Shown piece after piece: positions 43,803-54,225 of a stretch of 64,000 nt of DNA (position 1 is the first letter of the stretch; every line of letters begins with the position of its first letter). Location of the stretch: the NCBI RefSeq assembly GCF_014651595.1, contig NZ_BMXE01000010.1, forward strand, positions 1 through 64,000, read 5' to 3'. Source of the DNA: Pseudovibrio japonicus (GTDB lineage Bacteria > Pseudomonadota > Alphaproteobacteria > Rhizobiales > Stappiaceae). The notes under the pieces were generated by a model. It saw only the letters and a list, made by a program, of their open reading frames with translations. It ran no database searches and was not told the origin of the DNA. Both the position numbers and the translations under genes were made by a program.

Positions 43803-44656
43803 TCAGGGCGCGCCGCCAATGCGTGTGACCGCAGCGGCGCCGCATTTGTTGCCGTTTTGCAGGCAGGTCTGGATATCCGCACCGCGGAGCCAGGAACTTA
43901 AGAAACCAGCATTGAAGGCATCACCTGCGCCAGTGGTATCAACGACCTTGACTGGCTCTGCAGCAACGGTGAGCTCACCGTTTGCAGTCAGAGCGGTTGC
44001 ACCTGCCTTGCCCTTTTTTACGATTGTGAGTGTGGGGCAGTTGGCTGGGTCTGTCAGGTAGCCCAGATGTTCGGCTTCCATCTCATTGGGGAGGAACAGG
44101 TCAACCTGAGCGATCAGGTTTTGCACCCTGTCGTCGAGAAGGCAGTTTTCATCCCAGGAGCAATCCAGAGAGATTGTCATGCCTGCTGCTTTGGCGATCT
44201 CCAGCAGTTCGGGAAGTTCCTGCAGTGTTGCCAGTTCGCCGATGTGGAGGTGTCTGGCGTTTGACGTGCTGAACGTTTGTAGCATGTCTCGTGGCACGGC
44301 GGTGCCATTGCGCTTGGTGAGGAAGGCGCGGTCGTCCCTGCAGCCAATAACGGCTGTGACCTGCGCGCCGTTGGAGTGATCAAACGGAGACAGGCTTAGA
44401 TCAACGCCGCTGCGCTGCATCTTTGTAAGGATTGCTGAGCCAAACGGGCCGCCCGGCATGGAGGCCAGCAGCATGGTTTTGTGGCCCAGTGCAGAAAGGT
44501 TGGCGGCGGTTATGAAACCGCCGCCTCCGGGTTCAACTGCCAGATCCTTGGCGTAGGTTTCCTCGCCCAGTCTTGGTAGTTCGGTGAGCCCTGTAAAGAT
44601 AAGGTCGCAATAAACCCGTCCCGCACAGACGATTGCCCCATCGGTTTCTTTTAAGC

Positions 44657-44660
<4 letters not shown>
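43803..44660 (-). CDS. PfkB-family carbohydrate kinase
   Basis: 285 aa ribokinase-like kinase. N-terminal motif EPGGGGFITAANLSALGHKT and the C-terminal DTTGAGDAFNAGF (residues 241-253) with catalytic Asp247. It phosphorylates a sugar or nucleoside; the substrate is presumably what the operon delivers. GTG start overlaps the stop of the UgpC-type gene (GTGA). Last gene of the 50407-43803 operon. Convergent with the aminotransferase gene. Confidence 0.9.
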
Positions 44661-45715
<1,055 letters not shown>

Positions 45716-45719
45716 TGGC

Positions 45720-47207
45720 TCACTCCTGCACGAGCTTTGCGAATGCTGCGCTGCGCACCTTGGTGGCTTGCGCGCTTTGATCGACATAGGATTTGTTGCT
45801 GGCTCTGAGCGCTGTGGCTGCTTGCTTGTAGGTCGCCAGTGCGGCGTCCAGTGCGCTTGGCGCAGGTCCGCCGGGGCGGGTGCGAATGGCAACGAAATTT
45901 TCAGCACTGACAGCGTGCATGAACTGATCTTCGCTCATGCTGGATACCCTTTGGGCGTGTGCCTCAAAAGCCTTACCGAAGGGGTCAAACCCATCACGGA
46001 GTGGCTGCTGTTCTGCGATCACTGCCTTGGCGGTGTCTGCTGCAATTTCGTGGGCTTGGCGGAAGGAAAGGCCTTCCTCACGCACTAGTGTATCGGCCAG
46101 CTCTGTGATGGTGATGCAGGATGCGTCGGTATTCTTTGCAACGCGCTCCTCATTGATGGAGCTTGCTGAGATGAGGGCTGCAAAGAGGTCGAGCACTCGG
46201 CTGCCGCTTTCAAACGCTGCATAGCCAGCTTGTTGCACTTCACCTTCGCTGTCGTTCATATCGGTGAACGGGGTGTTGTGCATGGTGCCGACAATGGCAT
46301 CACACCTGCCGACTGTGATGGAGGCCAGATGGCGCAGGTGTTCAATGGGTACCGGATTGCGCTTTTGTGGCATGATGGAGGAGATCTGCACCAAGCTATT
46401 GGGCACATAGAGCTGGCCGACCTCGAACGCGCTCCAGAACTGCATGTCCTGAATGACGCGGCCCAGATGCAGGAACATGAGCTTCATGGCTGAGTAGAGG
46501 CCCGTCACATAGTCCACCGAGGCAATGCAGCCGTAGGAGTTGAGCAGAGGCTCACTGAAGCCCAGCAGCTCTGCCATGCGTTCCCGGTTGATGGGGAAGC
46601 CAGAGGTGGTGATGGCCGCTGCGCCCATTGGGCAGTGGTCTATGCCAGCTCTTGCCAGCTTCATACGCTCCAGATCACGCAGCAGGACTTCCAGAGCGGC
46701 GGACAGGTAATGGCCGAAGGTGGAGGGCTGCGCTGGTTGCCCGTGGGTGTAGGCAACAATCAGCGTTTCCTTCTCGATCTCGGCTTTCTTGATCAGTACA
46801 TCACAAAGGTGCAGAGCCTGTTGGGTGAGGGTGTCACAGCGTTTTGCGAGTGCCAGCTTGAAAACGGTGTGGTCCATGTCATTGCGCGAGCGGGCGGTGT
46901 GCAGCATACCTGCAATGTCTGGCCCCAGGCGCTTCTTAAGCTCGGCTTCTACAAGGAAGAAGTAGTCCTCGTATTCGCCGGTGTATTCCGGTTCAGCATC
47001 GGCCAGATCTTTCTCGATCTCTACGAGTGCCTTGGCGATCTGTTTGCCGGTTTCCACTGGCACAATACCGGTCTCGCACAGCATCACCAGATGCGCCTGA
47101 TTGATCTGTGTAATAGACGTGACGTGGTGTGCTTTGACGCCTTCAAATAGAGGAGCGAGCACAGTGTCCTTGTAGACGGGATGGGGGAACGAGGAGCTGT
47201 CGATCAT
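45720..47207 (-). CDS. argininosuccinate-lyase paralogue inside a sugar ABC operon
   Basis: 495 aa, aspartase/fumarase-superfamily lyase. Superfamily hallmarks are kept: THGQPAQP (catalytic His region) and SSIMPQKRNP (flexible loop with the catalytic Ser). True ArgH motifs are changed: HTGRSRNDQ is HTARSRNDM (103-111) and the EDxHxxIE substrate segment reads EDYFFLVE. It is longer than ArgH (about 460 aa). It should release fumarate from an N- or O-succinyl-type substrate, but not necessarily argininosuccinate. ATG 47207 overlaps the MalG-type stop (ATGA). Embedded between permease and ATPase genes, so it is co-expressed with the transporter. Confidence 0.88.
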   Translation of the reverse strand: MIDSSSFPHPVYKDTVLAPLFEGVKAHHVTSITQINQAHLVMLCETGIVPVETGKQIAKALVEIEKDLADAEPEYTGEYEDYFFLVEAELKKRLGPDIAGMLHTARSRNDMDHTVFKLALAKRCDTLTQQALHLCDVLIKKAEIEKETLIVAYTHGQPAQPSTFGHYLSAALEVLLRDLERMKLARAGIDHCPMGAAAITTSGFPINRERMAELLGFSEPLLNSYGCIASVDYVTGLYSAMKLMFLHLGRVIQDMQFWSAFEVGQLYVPNSLVQISSIMPQKRNPVPIEHLRHLASITVGRCDAIVGTMHNTPFTDMNDSEGEVQQAGYAAFESGSRVLDLFAALISASSINEERVAKNTDASCITITELADTLVREEGLSFRQAHEIAADTAKAVIAEQQPLRDGFDPFGKAFEAHAQRVSSMSEDQFMHAVSAENFVAIRTRPGGPAPSALDAALATYKQAATALRASNKSYVDQSAQATKVRSAAFAKLVQE

Positions 47208-48082
47208 CCTTTGAGTCCTGCCATTACTACGCCGCGAATGATGTAGCGCTGGAACACCAGAAATACGATCAGGGTCGGGATGGTTGAGATTGCTGCGCCG
47301 GTCATGATGAGTTCCCATTCCACCTGTGCTTCTACCGAGAACGTGGTCAGGCCAACGGGGAGGGTGTACATCTCCTGACTGTTGGTGACGATGAGCGGCC
47401 AGATGAAGGCGGTCCAGTTGCCGAGGAAGACAAAGATTGCCAGAGCTGCCAGTGCGGGACGTACCAGCGGCATGGCGACCGTCCACCAGATCTGCAGTTC
47501 ATTGAGGCCATCAATGCGGGCGGCTTCGAGGAAGTCATCGGGGACGGTTTCAAAGAACTGCTTCATGAGGAAGACGCCAAATGCTGTCATGAGGCCGGGG
47601 AACATAATGCCCCAATAGGTGTCGAGCCAGCCGAAGGTGGAGCTCATCAGATACCACGGAATAACCAGCATTTCGGTTGGGATCATCAGGGTGGACAGGA
47701 TGGCAATGAAGACGATGTAGCGGCCTGGGAATGTGTACTTACACAGCACATAACCGACGAGGCTATCGAACAGCACATTGCAGATCGTTGTAATGGTGGC
47801 GATGACCACTGAGTTGGTGAACCAACTGAAGAAGCGGCCATCTTCCAGAACGTAGGTGTAGTTCTCAAGGGTTGGCTCTTCGGGGATGAGGTTCAGATTG
47901 TAGACCTCAAACGGGTATTTGAACGAGGTGGACAGCATGTAGATGATTGGCATGACCATGGCGATGCCGCCTGCAAAGAGCAGAAGCCAGCGGATGAGCT
48001 GCGCCTGACTACGCTTTCTGCGAGTCGCGCTGCGCAGTGCTGATGCGTTTCTGCCGGTGTCCAGCGTTTCTGAAAAAGCCAT
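47204..48082 (-). CDS. MalG-type carbohydrate ABC transporter permease
   Basis: 292 aa, six membrane helices. The EAA loop DFLEAARIDGLNELQIWWTVAMPLVRPALAA is diagnostic of CUT1 permeases; the C-terminal end QRYIIRGVVMAGLKG is the MalG-type tail. It begins one base behind the MalF-type stop. Confidence 0.95.
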   Translation of the reverse strand: MAFSETLDTGRNASALRSATRRKRSQAQLIRWLLLFAGGIAMVMPIIYMLSTSFKYPFEVYNLNLIPEEPTLENYTYVLEDGRFFSWFTNSVVIATITTICNVLFDSLVGYVLCKYTFPGRYIVFIAILSTLMIPTEMLVIPWYLMSSTFGWLDTYWGIMFPGLMTAFGVFLMKQFFETVPDDFLEAARIDGLNELQIWWTVAMPLVRPALAALAIFVFLGNWTAFIWPLIVTNSQEMYTLPVGLTTFSVEAQVEWELIMTGAAISTIPTLIVFLVFQRYIIRGVVMAGLKG

Positions 48083-48083
48083 A

Positions 48084-48977
48084 TTACCTGTCCCTCATGA
48101 CGCGCAGTTGCAGCAGGCTGACGACAAGCAGGACGGCGAACAGGACAACAGTCTGTGCTGCCGCATATCCCATGTCAAACGAGTCAAAGGCCGTTTCGTA
48201 GATCATCAGAACCAGTGGCTTGGTGGAGTTGAGCGGGCCGCCCGGATCGTTCGAGGTCATGTTGAAGACGTGATCGAAGATGCGCAGGAACCCGATTGAG
48301 GAGAAGACCACCAGAAAGACGATGGTTGGCTTGAGCAGCGGGAGCGTGATCTCGGTGAGGGTTTCCCATGCAGAGACGCCGTCAATGCGTGCTGCTTCGT
48401 AATAGGTTTGCGGAATGGCGCGCAGGCCTGCCATGAAGATGATGACCTGAAATCCGAGACCTGCCCAGATGGCCGGTGCCAGAATGGACGGCAGGGCGTA
48501 GGTGGTGGAGTTCAGGAACGGGATCTGCGGTATGCCGAAGGTCGCCAGCGTGTTGTTGAAGACGCCGATGGGAACGGGCTGATAGAACCAGCGCCAGACC
48601 CATGCCATTGCGACCGCGCTTGTCATGAAGGGCAGGAAGTAAAGGGCACGGATCGTGCCATGCATGAAGCGCACTTTATCGAGGTGGAATGCAATCACGA
48701 AGGCGACGAGCAGGGACGCGGGCGTGCCGAGGATTAGATAGAGGAAGGTGTTGCCAAACACTTTCCAGAAGGTGGGATCGCTGAATAGCTTTGCATAATT
48801 GTCGAGCCCGGCCCAATTGCGGGCGCCAAGCAGGTTCCATTCCTGAAACGAGAGCAGGATGGCGTTCGCTGTTGGGTAAAAGCGCACAACCACATAAAAA
48901 ACGATCGGGATGGCAAGTAGCCCCCATGCCCAGACAATCTGCTTTTGCGAGATCGTGAGCCTCTTATAAATCCCCAA
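48084..48977 (-). CDS. MalF-type carbohydrate ABC transporter permease
   Basis: 297 aa, six helices; EAA loop TYYEAARIDGVSAWETLTEITLPLLKPTI. The start is TTG 48977 behind AGGGGGCGGTT, giving MGIYKRLTISQKQ; no ATG is better placed. It pairs with the MalG-type protein. Confidence 0.94.
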   Translation of the reverse strand: MGIYKRLTISQKQIVWAWGLLAIPIVFYVVVRFYPTANAILLSFQEWNLLGARNWAGLDNYAKLFSDPTFWKVFGNTFLYLILGTPASLLVAFVIAFHLDKVRFMHGTIRALYFLPFMTSAVAMAWVWRWFYQPVPIGVFNNTLATFGIPQIPFLNSTTYALPSILAPAIWAGLGFQVIIFMAGLRAIPQTYYEAARIDGVSAWETLTEITLPLLKPTIVFLVVFSSIGFLRIFDHVFNMTSNDPGGPLNSTKPLVLMIYETAFDSFDMGYAAAQTVVLFAVLLVVSLLQLRVMRDR

Positions 48978-49110
48978 AACCGCCCCCTGATTATGCCCGG
49001 ATCTGCTGCAATCTTCTGAGAAATTGATTCATGAGACCGATATAACCCATTGTTATTAGGTGTTTTGTAGCTCTGCTGAAAGAGCCGTTGCCCGAAATTC
49101 TGACCTGATG

Positions 49111-49139
49111 ATGTGAGGGCAAGGTGATCGCCCTCACAT
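49111..49139 (-). terminator. stem-loop between the binding-protein gene and the permease genes
   Basis: Perfect 10-bp inverted repeat ATGTGAGGGC (49111-49120) and GCCCTCACAT (49130-49139) with a 9-base loop, 14 bases behind the binding-protein stop. No T run follows in the direction of transcription, so it is better seen as an mRNA-stabilising or partial termination element. Confidence 0.6.
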
Positions 49140-49153
49140 GCATTTTATGCTGC

Positions 49154-50407
49154 TTAATTGTAGTAGTCGTCGAGTATCTTCTGCTCTCCGCTTGCAGCTT
49201 GAGCAAGAGAATCTTCTGCAGACTGATCTTCAAGACGCATACGTGCAACCATGTTCATGAGTGCCTGACGCTGACCACTTTCGTTGGCAAAGATTGTTGT
49301 CTTTGCGTAGCCGAGGCCTTTGATGAAGGGGCCGTATACTTCGTGTTCAGCATTGGCTTCTGTCATAGCTGCAGATGGTTTTGCCGGAAGCTCGCCAACG
49401 GTGTCGAGCCAGACCTGCATGGCCTCATCGGAAGTTACGTATTTCATGAACTTGACGGCTGCGTCGTACTTCTCATCCGTGGCTTTGGATGTGATGCCAT
49501 TAACCCAGTAGGAGGAGTAGTTGGACTGGGTGCCATCTGCGGCTGCGGGCAGTTCTGCCACGCCCCACTTGAGGCCGCGCACTTTGTTGAGTGCGCCGAT
49601 GCGGAAGGAGCCGTCAATGTGCATGCCTGCGCGGCCTGCCTTGAATGCTGCTTGCGGCTCGTCCATGAAGCCTGCGGCGGTCACGTTGTGGGTGAACTCA
49701 AGATCGGAGTAGAACTTCAGGGCAGCTTTGCCTGCGTCCGTGTTGTAGTTCACCGTCCGGTAGTTATCCGTGTATGGATCGCCGCCGAACTGGCGCACGA
49801 GCACTTCGCGGAACCAGTGGTGGTCCTGAGCGTTCATGCCAGTGGTGATACCAACGGTGGAGAGGTTGCCAGCCCCGTCTTTCTGGGTGAGTTTCTTGGC
49901 GGTTTCGACCAGCTCATCAAGTGTCTTTGGTGGGCCGTCGATGCCGGCTTTGTCAAACAGGCGCTTGTTGTAGAACAGGGCCAGAGAGCGCACTGCGGTT
50001 GGCAGGGCCATATATTGGTCGCGGCGCTTCATGGCCTGCACCATGGGGAAGAATTCGGCTTCAATCTCAGCAGGTGGGAAAACGTCGGCTGGTAGTGGCT
50101 GGATCAGCTGTGCGTTCACATAATCGTTCAGCCAGCCATAAAACAGCTGCACCACATCTGGGCCCTGACCTGCCGGGATCGCTGCTGCCACTTTCGTGCG
50201 GTAATCCGCATACGGGAAGTGGGTCATTTTAACGGTGATGTCCGGATTTGCCTTCTCGAAGTTCTCGATCAGGGTTTCCATTGCTTTCACGCGTGGTTCA
50301 AAGAAATACTGCCAGTATTCAATTTCAACTGCCTGTGCGCTGCCTGTCGCAAATAGTGCGCAAGCCGCCGTGGTTGCCCCTAGCATCCACTTTTTCAAAT
50401 GCGTCAT
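49154..50407 (-). CDS. carbohydrate ABC transporter substrate-binding protein (SBP_bac_1)
   Basis: 417 aa. Signal peptide about 1-26 (GSAQAVEIEYW). MalE-like fold: VEIEYWQYFFEPR, AAIPAGQGPDVVQLF, AVRSLALFYNKRLFDKAGI and the FKAGRAGMHIDGS segment. It captures a saccharide or sugar conjugate in the periplasm. Start has a strong ribosome site (GGAGGAGAGGGTCA). First gene of the operon that continues with MalF, MalG, lyase, UgpC-type and PfkB genes; divergent from a ROK regulator. Confidence 0.94.
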   Translation of the reverse strand: MTHLKKWMLGATTAACALFATGSAQAVEIEYWQYFFEPRVKAMETLIENFEKANPDITVKMTHFPYADYRTKVAAAIPAGQGPDVVQLFYGWLNDYVNAQLIQPLPADVFPPAEIEAEFFPMVQAMKRRDQYMALPTAVRSLALFYNKRLFDKAGIDGPPKTLDELVETAKKLTQKDGAGNLSTVGITTGMNAQDHHWFREVLVRQFGGDPYTDNYRTVNYNTDAGKAALKFYSDLEFTHNVTAAGFMDEPQAAFKAGRAGMHIDGSFRIGALNKVRGLKWGVAELPAAADGTQSNYSSYWVNGITSKATDEKYDAAVKFMKYVTSDEAMQVWLDTVGELPAKPSAAMTEANAEHEVYGPFIKGLGYAKTTIFANESGQRQALMNMVARMRLEDQSAEDSLAQAASGEQKILDDYYN

Positions 50408-50535
50408 TGACCCTCTCCTCCAAAATAAAGTTGGCGCCGCCCTCTATTTCTCGCCCCAGCTTCTTCTGATAAATTGCGAAAAGAAAATTCTTTCTACTCG
50501 TATTTCACAAGGCTGACATATTTAAGTCAATTTAG

Positions 50536-50558
50536 TTGAATATTCAAGTGTTTTGAAT
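50536..50558. promoter_or_regulatory. candidate ROK-regulator operator
   Basis: Two overlapping dyads: TTGAATATTCAA (50536-50547, perfect palindrome) and ATTCAA-GTGTT-TTGAAT (50542-50558). They lie 13-35 bases ahead of the ROK start and between the two divergent transcription units, as expected for an operator bound by a NagC/Mlc-like protein. Confidence 0.5.
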
Positions 50559-50570
50559 TAATGGATAGTT

Positions 50571-51770
50571 ATGTACCGAGACGCACCGCTAAAAATCATA
50601 GGCTCCAACGCCGAAAGAACCCGACTTCACAATAGGAAAGTGGTGCTCGGGCATTTGCGCTCCCAAGGCAAACTTGGGCGTGCCGAACTTGCGCGCCTGA
50701 CAGGTTTGTCTACACAGGCGATGAGCAACATCATCGCGGAACTGGAGGGGGAAGGCTTGATTCTTGCGGGTGAGCGGCAAACCAAAGGACGCGGCTTACC
50801 GGCGGTGCAGTACACTGTGAACCCTCAAGGAGCGGTTGCGCTGGGCATTGAGGTTCGTCCCAATGCGATTTTGTGCGCACTGGTGAATTTTCTCGGGGAT
50901 ACTCTTTATACCAAGCGTACAGATTTAGAGAGCAGTGAGCCTGCGGTGGTTTTGCCTGTGGTAAAGGCGGCGTGTGATGAGGCGCTTTCCTCGTTTGGCG
51001 AGCATGTGCCACCTGTTTTGGGTGCAGGCATTGTAATGCCGGGGCCGTTTGGCCGTGTGGGCCTGAGCGGGACAGGGAAGGCAGAACTGGTTGGCTGGGA
51101 TGATCAAGACCCTCACGCTCTGTTTGAAGAAGCTTTGCAAATGCCGGTGCGGGTTGAAAATGATGCTACGGCAGCTGCGATTGCGGAGCAGACAACCGGT
51201 TCTGCGACTGAGTTACAGTCCTTCTGTTTTGTGTATTTTGGCACAGGGCTTGGTCTTGGGGTGATTTCCAATGGCGAGATCCTGCATGGTGCATTTGGTA
51301 ATGCAGGCGAGTTGGGGCATGTTGTTGTTGAGCGGGGTGGCCGGCTATGCTCTTGCGGCAATCGCGGATGTCTGGAGACTTATACCAGCCGGATGGCTGT
51401 CAGTGAGTATTTGCAGGGGCGCGGGAAATCTGCGGAGAGCCAGAAGGACCTCTCGGATCTGTTGGCTGCCAATGATCCTGATCTAGACGCCTGGATCAGT
51501 GAGGCCGCTGGTCCCTTGGCGCAGGCCATCGGGACGCTTGAGAACCTATTTGATCCGGAAGCCATTATTTTAGGCGGTGCGATGCCACCGGAACTGCTGG
51601 AGCAGCTGATTGAGAGGCTGGACCTGTTTGAGGCAACGGTTTCCGTTCGCGAAGACCGCAAGCTGCCACGGGTTGTGCGGGGCACATCCGGCTGGATGAC
51701 TGCCGCGCTTGGTGCGGCGGCGCTGATTATTCATGACACATATATTCCAAGTATTTCGAAAGTAGCCTGA
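50571..51770 (+). CDS. ROK-family transcriptional regulator (NagC/Mlc/XylR-like)
   Basis: 399 aa. N-terminal winged HTH (about 25-75: GKLGRAELARLTGLSTQAMSNI) and ROK sugar-kinase-like domain with ENDATAAAIAEQ and the zinc motif LCSCGNRGCLE. Such proteins repress sugar genes until a phosphorylated or free sugar binds. The gene is divergent from the binding-protein operon and 9 bases ahead of the deacetylase gene, so it probably controls both. Confidence 0.92.
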   Translation: MYRDAPLKIIGSNAERTRLHNRKVVLGHLRSQGKLGRAELARLTGLSTQAMSNIIAELEGEGLILAGERQTKGRGLPAVQYTVNPQGAVALGIEVRPNAILCALVNFLGDTLYTKRTDLESSEPAVVLPVVKAACDEALSSFGEHVPPVLGAGIVMPGPFGRVGLSGTGKAELVGWDDQDPHALFEEALQMPVRVENDATAAAIAEQTTGSATELQSFCFVYFGTGLGLGVISNGEILHGAFGNAGELGHVVVERGGRLCSCGNRGCLETYTSRMAVSEYLQGRGKSAESQKDLSDLLAANDPDLDAWISEAAGPLAQAIGTLENLFDPEAIILGGAMPPELLEQLIERLDLFEATVSVREDRKLPRVVRGTSGWMTAALGAAALIIHDTYIPSISKVA

Positions 51771-51779
51771 GGGGATGAG

Positions 51780-54173
51780 ATGCCGCTTTCAGATCCAGAA
51801 CGTATTGCCGCGCATGAACAACATGTGCGGATGGTGGAGCTATGGCGTGCGCTACAGCTGCTGAAGTCAACAGTCTCCTTTATGAATACGGGTGCTCATC
51901 CCGATGATGAGATTTCTGAAATGCTGGCGGCGATTGGACTTCGCGATGGTATCGCGCTGTCTTATGCCTGTGCTAACCGTGGTGAGGGCGGACAGAATTC
52001 TATCGGGACCGAGACCACCGAGAATCTTGGTGTTGTGCGAACCGCCGAGATGGAAAAAGCCTGTGATGTTCTGAACATGCGCCTTTATTGGCTTTCAGAG
52101 CATCCAGAGGACAGTATCTTTGATTTCGGGTTGTCAAAGAGCGGTGTTGAAACGCTTGGCAAGTGGGGGCATCAGCGAACGCTAAAGCGGTTTGTGGAGA
52201 TTATCCGTCAGGAGCGTCCGGATATCATCAGCCCGACCTTCCTAGATATTCCCGGTCAGCATGGTCACCACCGAGCCATGACACAAGCGGCGTTTGAGGT
52301 GATGAAGGCGGCGGCTGATCCTGATTTTCCTGAGGTTGATCTGCCGTGCTGGACGGTCAAAAAACTCTATCTGCCTGCGTGGTCAGGTGCGGGCGGCGCA
52401 TATGATGACGAGGTTCCTCCGCCACCTGCTACACTGGAGTTTGACGGGAACGGTGAGGAGGAAATCACCGGCTGGAGTTGGGCGCAGATTGGGGAGCAGT
52501 CGCGTACCTTCCATCGGTCGCAAGGTATGGGGCAGTGGCGGCCTTATGGACAGGAAAATGTCTGGCCGCTGCATCTGGCAGAAAGCGTGGTTGGTACACA
52601 GGAGCAGTCGCTTTCTGATAATCTGCCGCGTGACCTTTCCGAACTTGCAAAGTTTGCTGGGGCTCCGACGCTGGCTGGGTTGCTCGATAAAGCCCATGAC
52701 CATTGCATGGATGCCATAGAGGCGTTTCCTAACCGTGACAGGATTGGAGCTGCTGCGGCGCGGGCGTTGAAGTTGGTTCGCAAGGCTCGTATGGACTGTC
52801 CAGAGGTCGCGCGGGATGAGGTCGTGCACCGGCTGGAACGTAAGGAGTTACAGCTCTCGAAAGTGCTTGAGCTGGCGGAGGGTATCGTTGCCTCGCTGCG
52901 GCTTTCTCAGGATCAGTTGCGGCATGGGGAGAGCGCTGGGGTTGTGTGGGAATGCAACCGTGATGGTGTGGGCTATGAGCTTGATCTTCCCAAGGGCTGG
53001 CATTTGAAGGATGGGTGCGTCGAAGTTGGCGCTGGTGCTGCTGTCAGTGATCCATACCCTGCCGTTTACAAACCTGATGCAGTGCAAGCGCCCTGTGCGC
53101 GGGTCCAGTTCAGATCCCACGGGGTGGATGTTGAAACGCGGTTGCCGTTTGAGGTTGAGCCCGTGGTTTTGCCTGCACATGTTGCAGAGCTGGATGATAC
53201 GGATTTTGTGTTGAACAAGGCGCTGGAAGGGCGCGCCCTCCAGATTCCCGTGAATGGGGGTGGAGCAGGACTGGAGCTGGTAGCACCGCACGGATGGCAG
53301 GTTCATCTGGAAGGTGGGGTGTTCCATCTTACGCTTCCCGATAACATTGCAGAGGGGCTCTATGAGTTGCCCCTGCTGCAAAGCGGGGAGCAAGCTTACG
53401 GTGTCCACGTGGTGCCTTATACGCATGTAAGCCAGCGCGTGCGGGTGACGTCTGCGGTCGTTCGGGTGTGTGTGCTTGCTGCGAGGCTTGATGCCAAGCG
53501 CGTTGGCTATGTTGGCAGCGGCAATGACCGTGTGGGCAAGTGGCTGGGTGATATTGGTGTGGATCTGATTGAGCTGTCCGTGGGCGAACTGAGCGTGCAG
53601 CGTCTGCAAGAGCTTGATTGTCTCGTGGTTGGTATCTTCGCGTTCCGCAGCAGGCAGGACCTGCATGATATGATTGATGACATACATGCGTGGGTGAAAG
53701 CTGGCGGGCGTTTGATCACGCTGTATCATCGCCCTTGGGATCGCTGGGATGCAGACAAGCTACCTCTCGCACGGCTTGAGATCGGATCACCGAGTTTGCG
53801 CTGGCGAGTGACTGATGAGACGGCGCAGGTGCGCTACCTGAATGCGCTGCATCCCTTACTCAACCAGCCCAATGAGATCGGTGAGAGCGACTGGGGCAAC
53901 TGGCATAAAGAGCGTGGGCTTTATTTTGCCAAGAGCTGGGATGATGCCTATGAGCCTCTCTTGGAGATGGCCGATCCGGATGAGGCGCCGCACCAGGGTA
54001 TATTACTGGCTGGTCAGTTTGGGCAGGGGCAGCACATCCACACATCACTTATCCTGCATCACCAGATGGAAAAGCTTGTGCCCGGTGCCTTCCGGCTGAT
54101 GGCCAACCTTGTTTCTTGTGGTTCAGGAGAGGGGGATGCCGTTCGCAAAGAGAAAGCGTTCGAGACGAAATAA
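51780..54173 (+). CDS. PIG-L (LmbE-like) deacetylase with a large C-terminal extension
   Basis: 797 aa, much longer than plain LmbE proteins (about 230-300 aa). Residues about 30-270 are the PIG-L zinc deacetylase: AHPDDE at 39-44 (His40, Asp42, Asp43) and HGHH at 161-164. Residues about 375-550 look like beta-sandwich linker domains (IPVNGGGAGLEL), and about 570-780 resemble a ThuA/glutamine-amidotransferase-like Rossmann domain (DCLVVGIFAFRSRQDLHDM, GGRLITLYHR). Expected to remove N-acetyl from an amino sugar or conjugate. No signal peptide, so cytoplasmic. Start ATG follows GAGGGGATGAG; co-transcribed with the ROK gene. Confidence 0.87.
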   Translation: MPLSDPERIAAHEQHVRMVELWRALQLLKSTVSFMNTGAHPDDEISEMLAAIGLRDGIALSYACANRGEGGQNSIGTETTENLGVVRTAEMEKACDVLNMRLYWLSEHPEDSIFDFGLSKSGVETLGKWGHQRTLKRFVEIIRQERPDIISPTFLDIPGQHGHHRAMTQAAFEVMKAAADPDFPEVDLPCWTVKKLYLPAWSGAGGAYDDEVPPPPATLEFDGNGEEEITGWSWAQIGEQSRTFHRSQGMGQWRPYGQENVWPLHLAESVVGTQEQSLSDNLPRDLSELAKFAGAPTLAGLLDKAHDHCMDAIEAFPNRDRIGAAAARALKLVRKARMDCPEVARDEVVHRLERKELQLSKVLELAEGIVASLRLSQDQLRHGESAGVVWECNRDGVGYELDLPKGWHLKDGCVEVGAGAAVSDPYPAVYKPDAVQAPCARVQFRSHGVDVETRLPFEVEPVVLPAHVAELDDTDFVLNKALEGRALQIPVNGGGAGLELVAPHGWQVHLEGGVFHLTLPDNIAEGLYELPLLQSGEQAYGVHVVPYTHVSQRVRVTSAVVRVCVLAARLDAKRVGYVGSGNDRVGKWLGDIGVDLIELSVGELSVQRLQELDCLVVGIFAFRSRQDLHDMIDDIHAWVKAGGRLITLYHRPWDRWDADKLPLARLEIGSPSLRWRVTDETAQVRYLNALHPLLNQPNEIGESDWGNWHKERGLYFAKSWDDAYEPLLEMADPDEAPHQGILLAGQFGQGQHIHTSLILHHQMEKLVPGAFRLMANLVSCGSGEGDAVRKEKAFETK

Positions 54174-54181
54174 AGGAAGAC

Positions 54182-54208
54182 ATGAGGCGTTTGACTACGG
54201 CGCCTCAT
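54182..54208. terminator. bidirectional terminator-like hairpin
   Basis: ATGAGGCG (54182-54189) pairs with CGCCTCAT (54201-54208) around an 11-base loop, followed by ATATTATAT. It lies in the 52-base gap between two convergent genes and could serve both. Confidence 0.55.
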
Positions 54209-54225
54209 ATTATATCGCGTGTTTG

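Noticed and set aside
45720-47207. Arginine-biosynthesis argH
   Set aside because: Motif changes and location inside a sugar transporter operon argue for a paralogue with another substrate.
49124-50095. 323-codon plus-strand frame opposite the binding-protein gene
   Set aside because: Antisense frame rich in Cys, His and Val; no motif and the minus-strand gene is certain.
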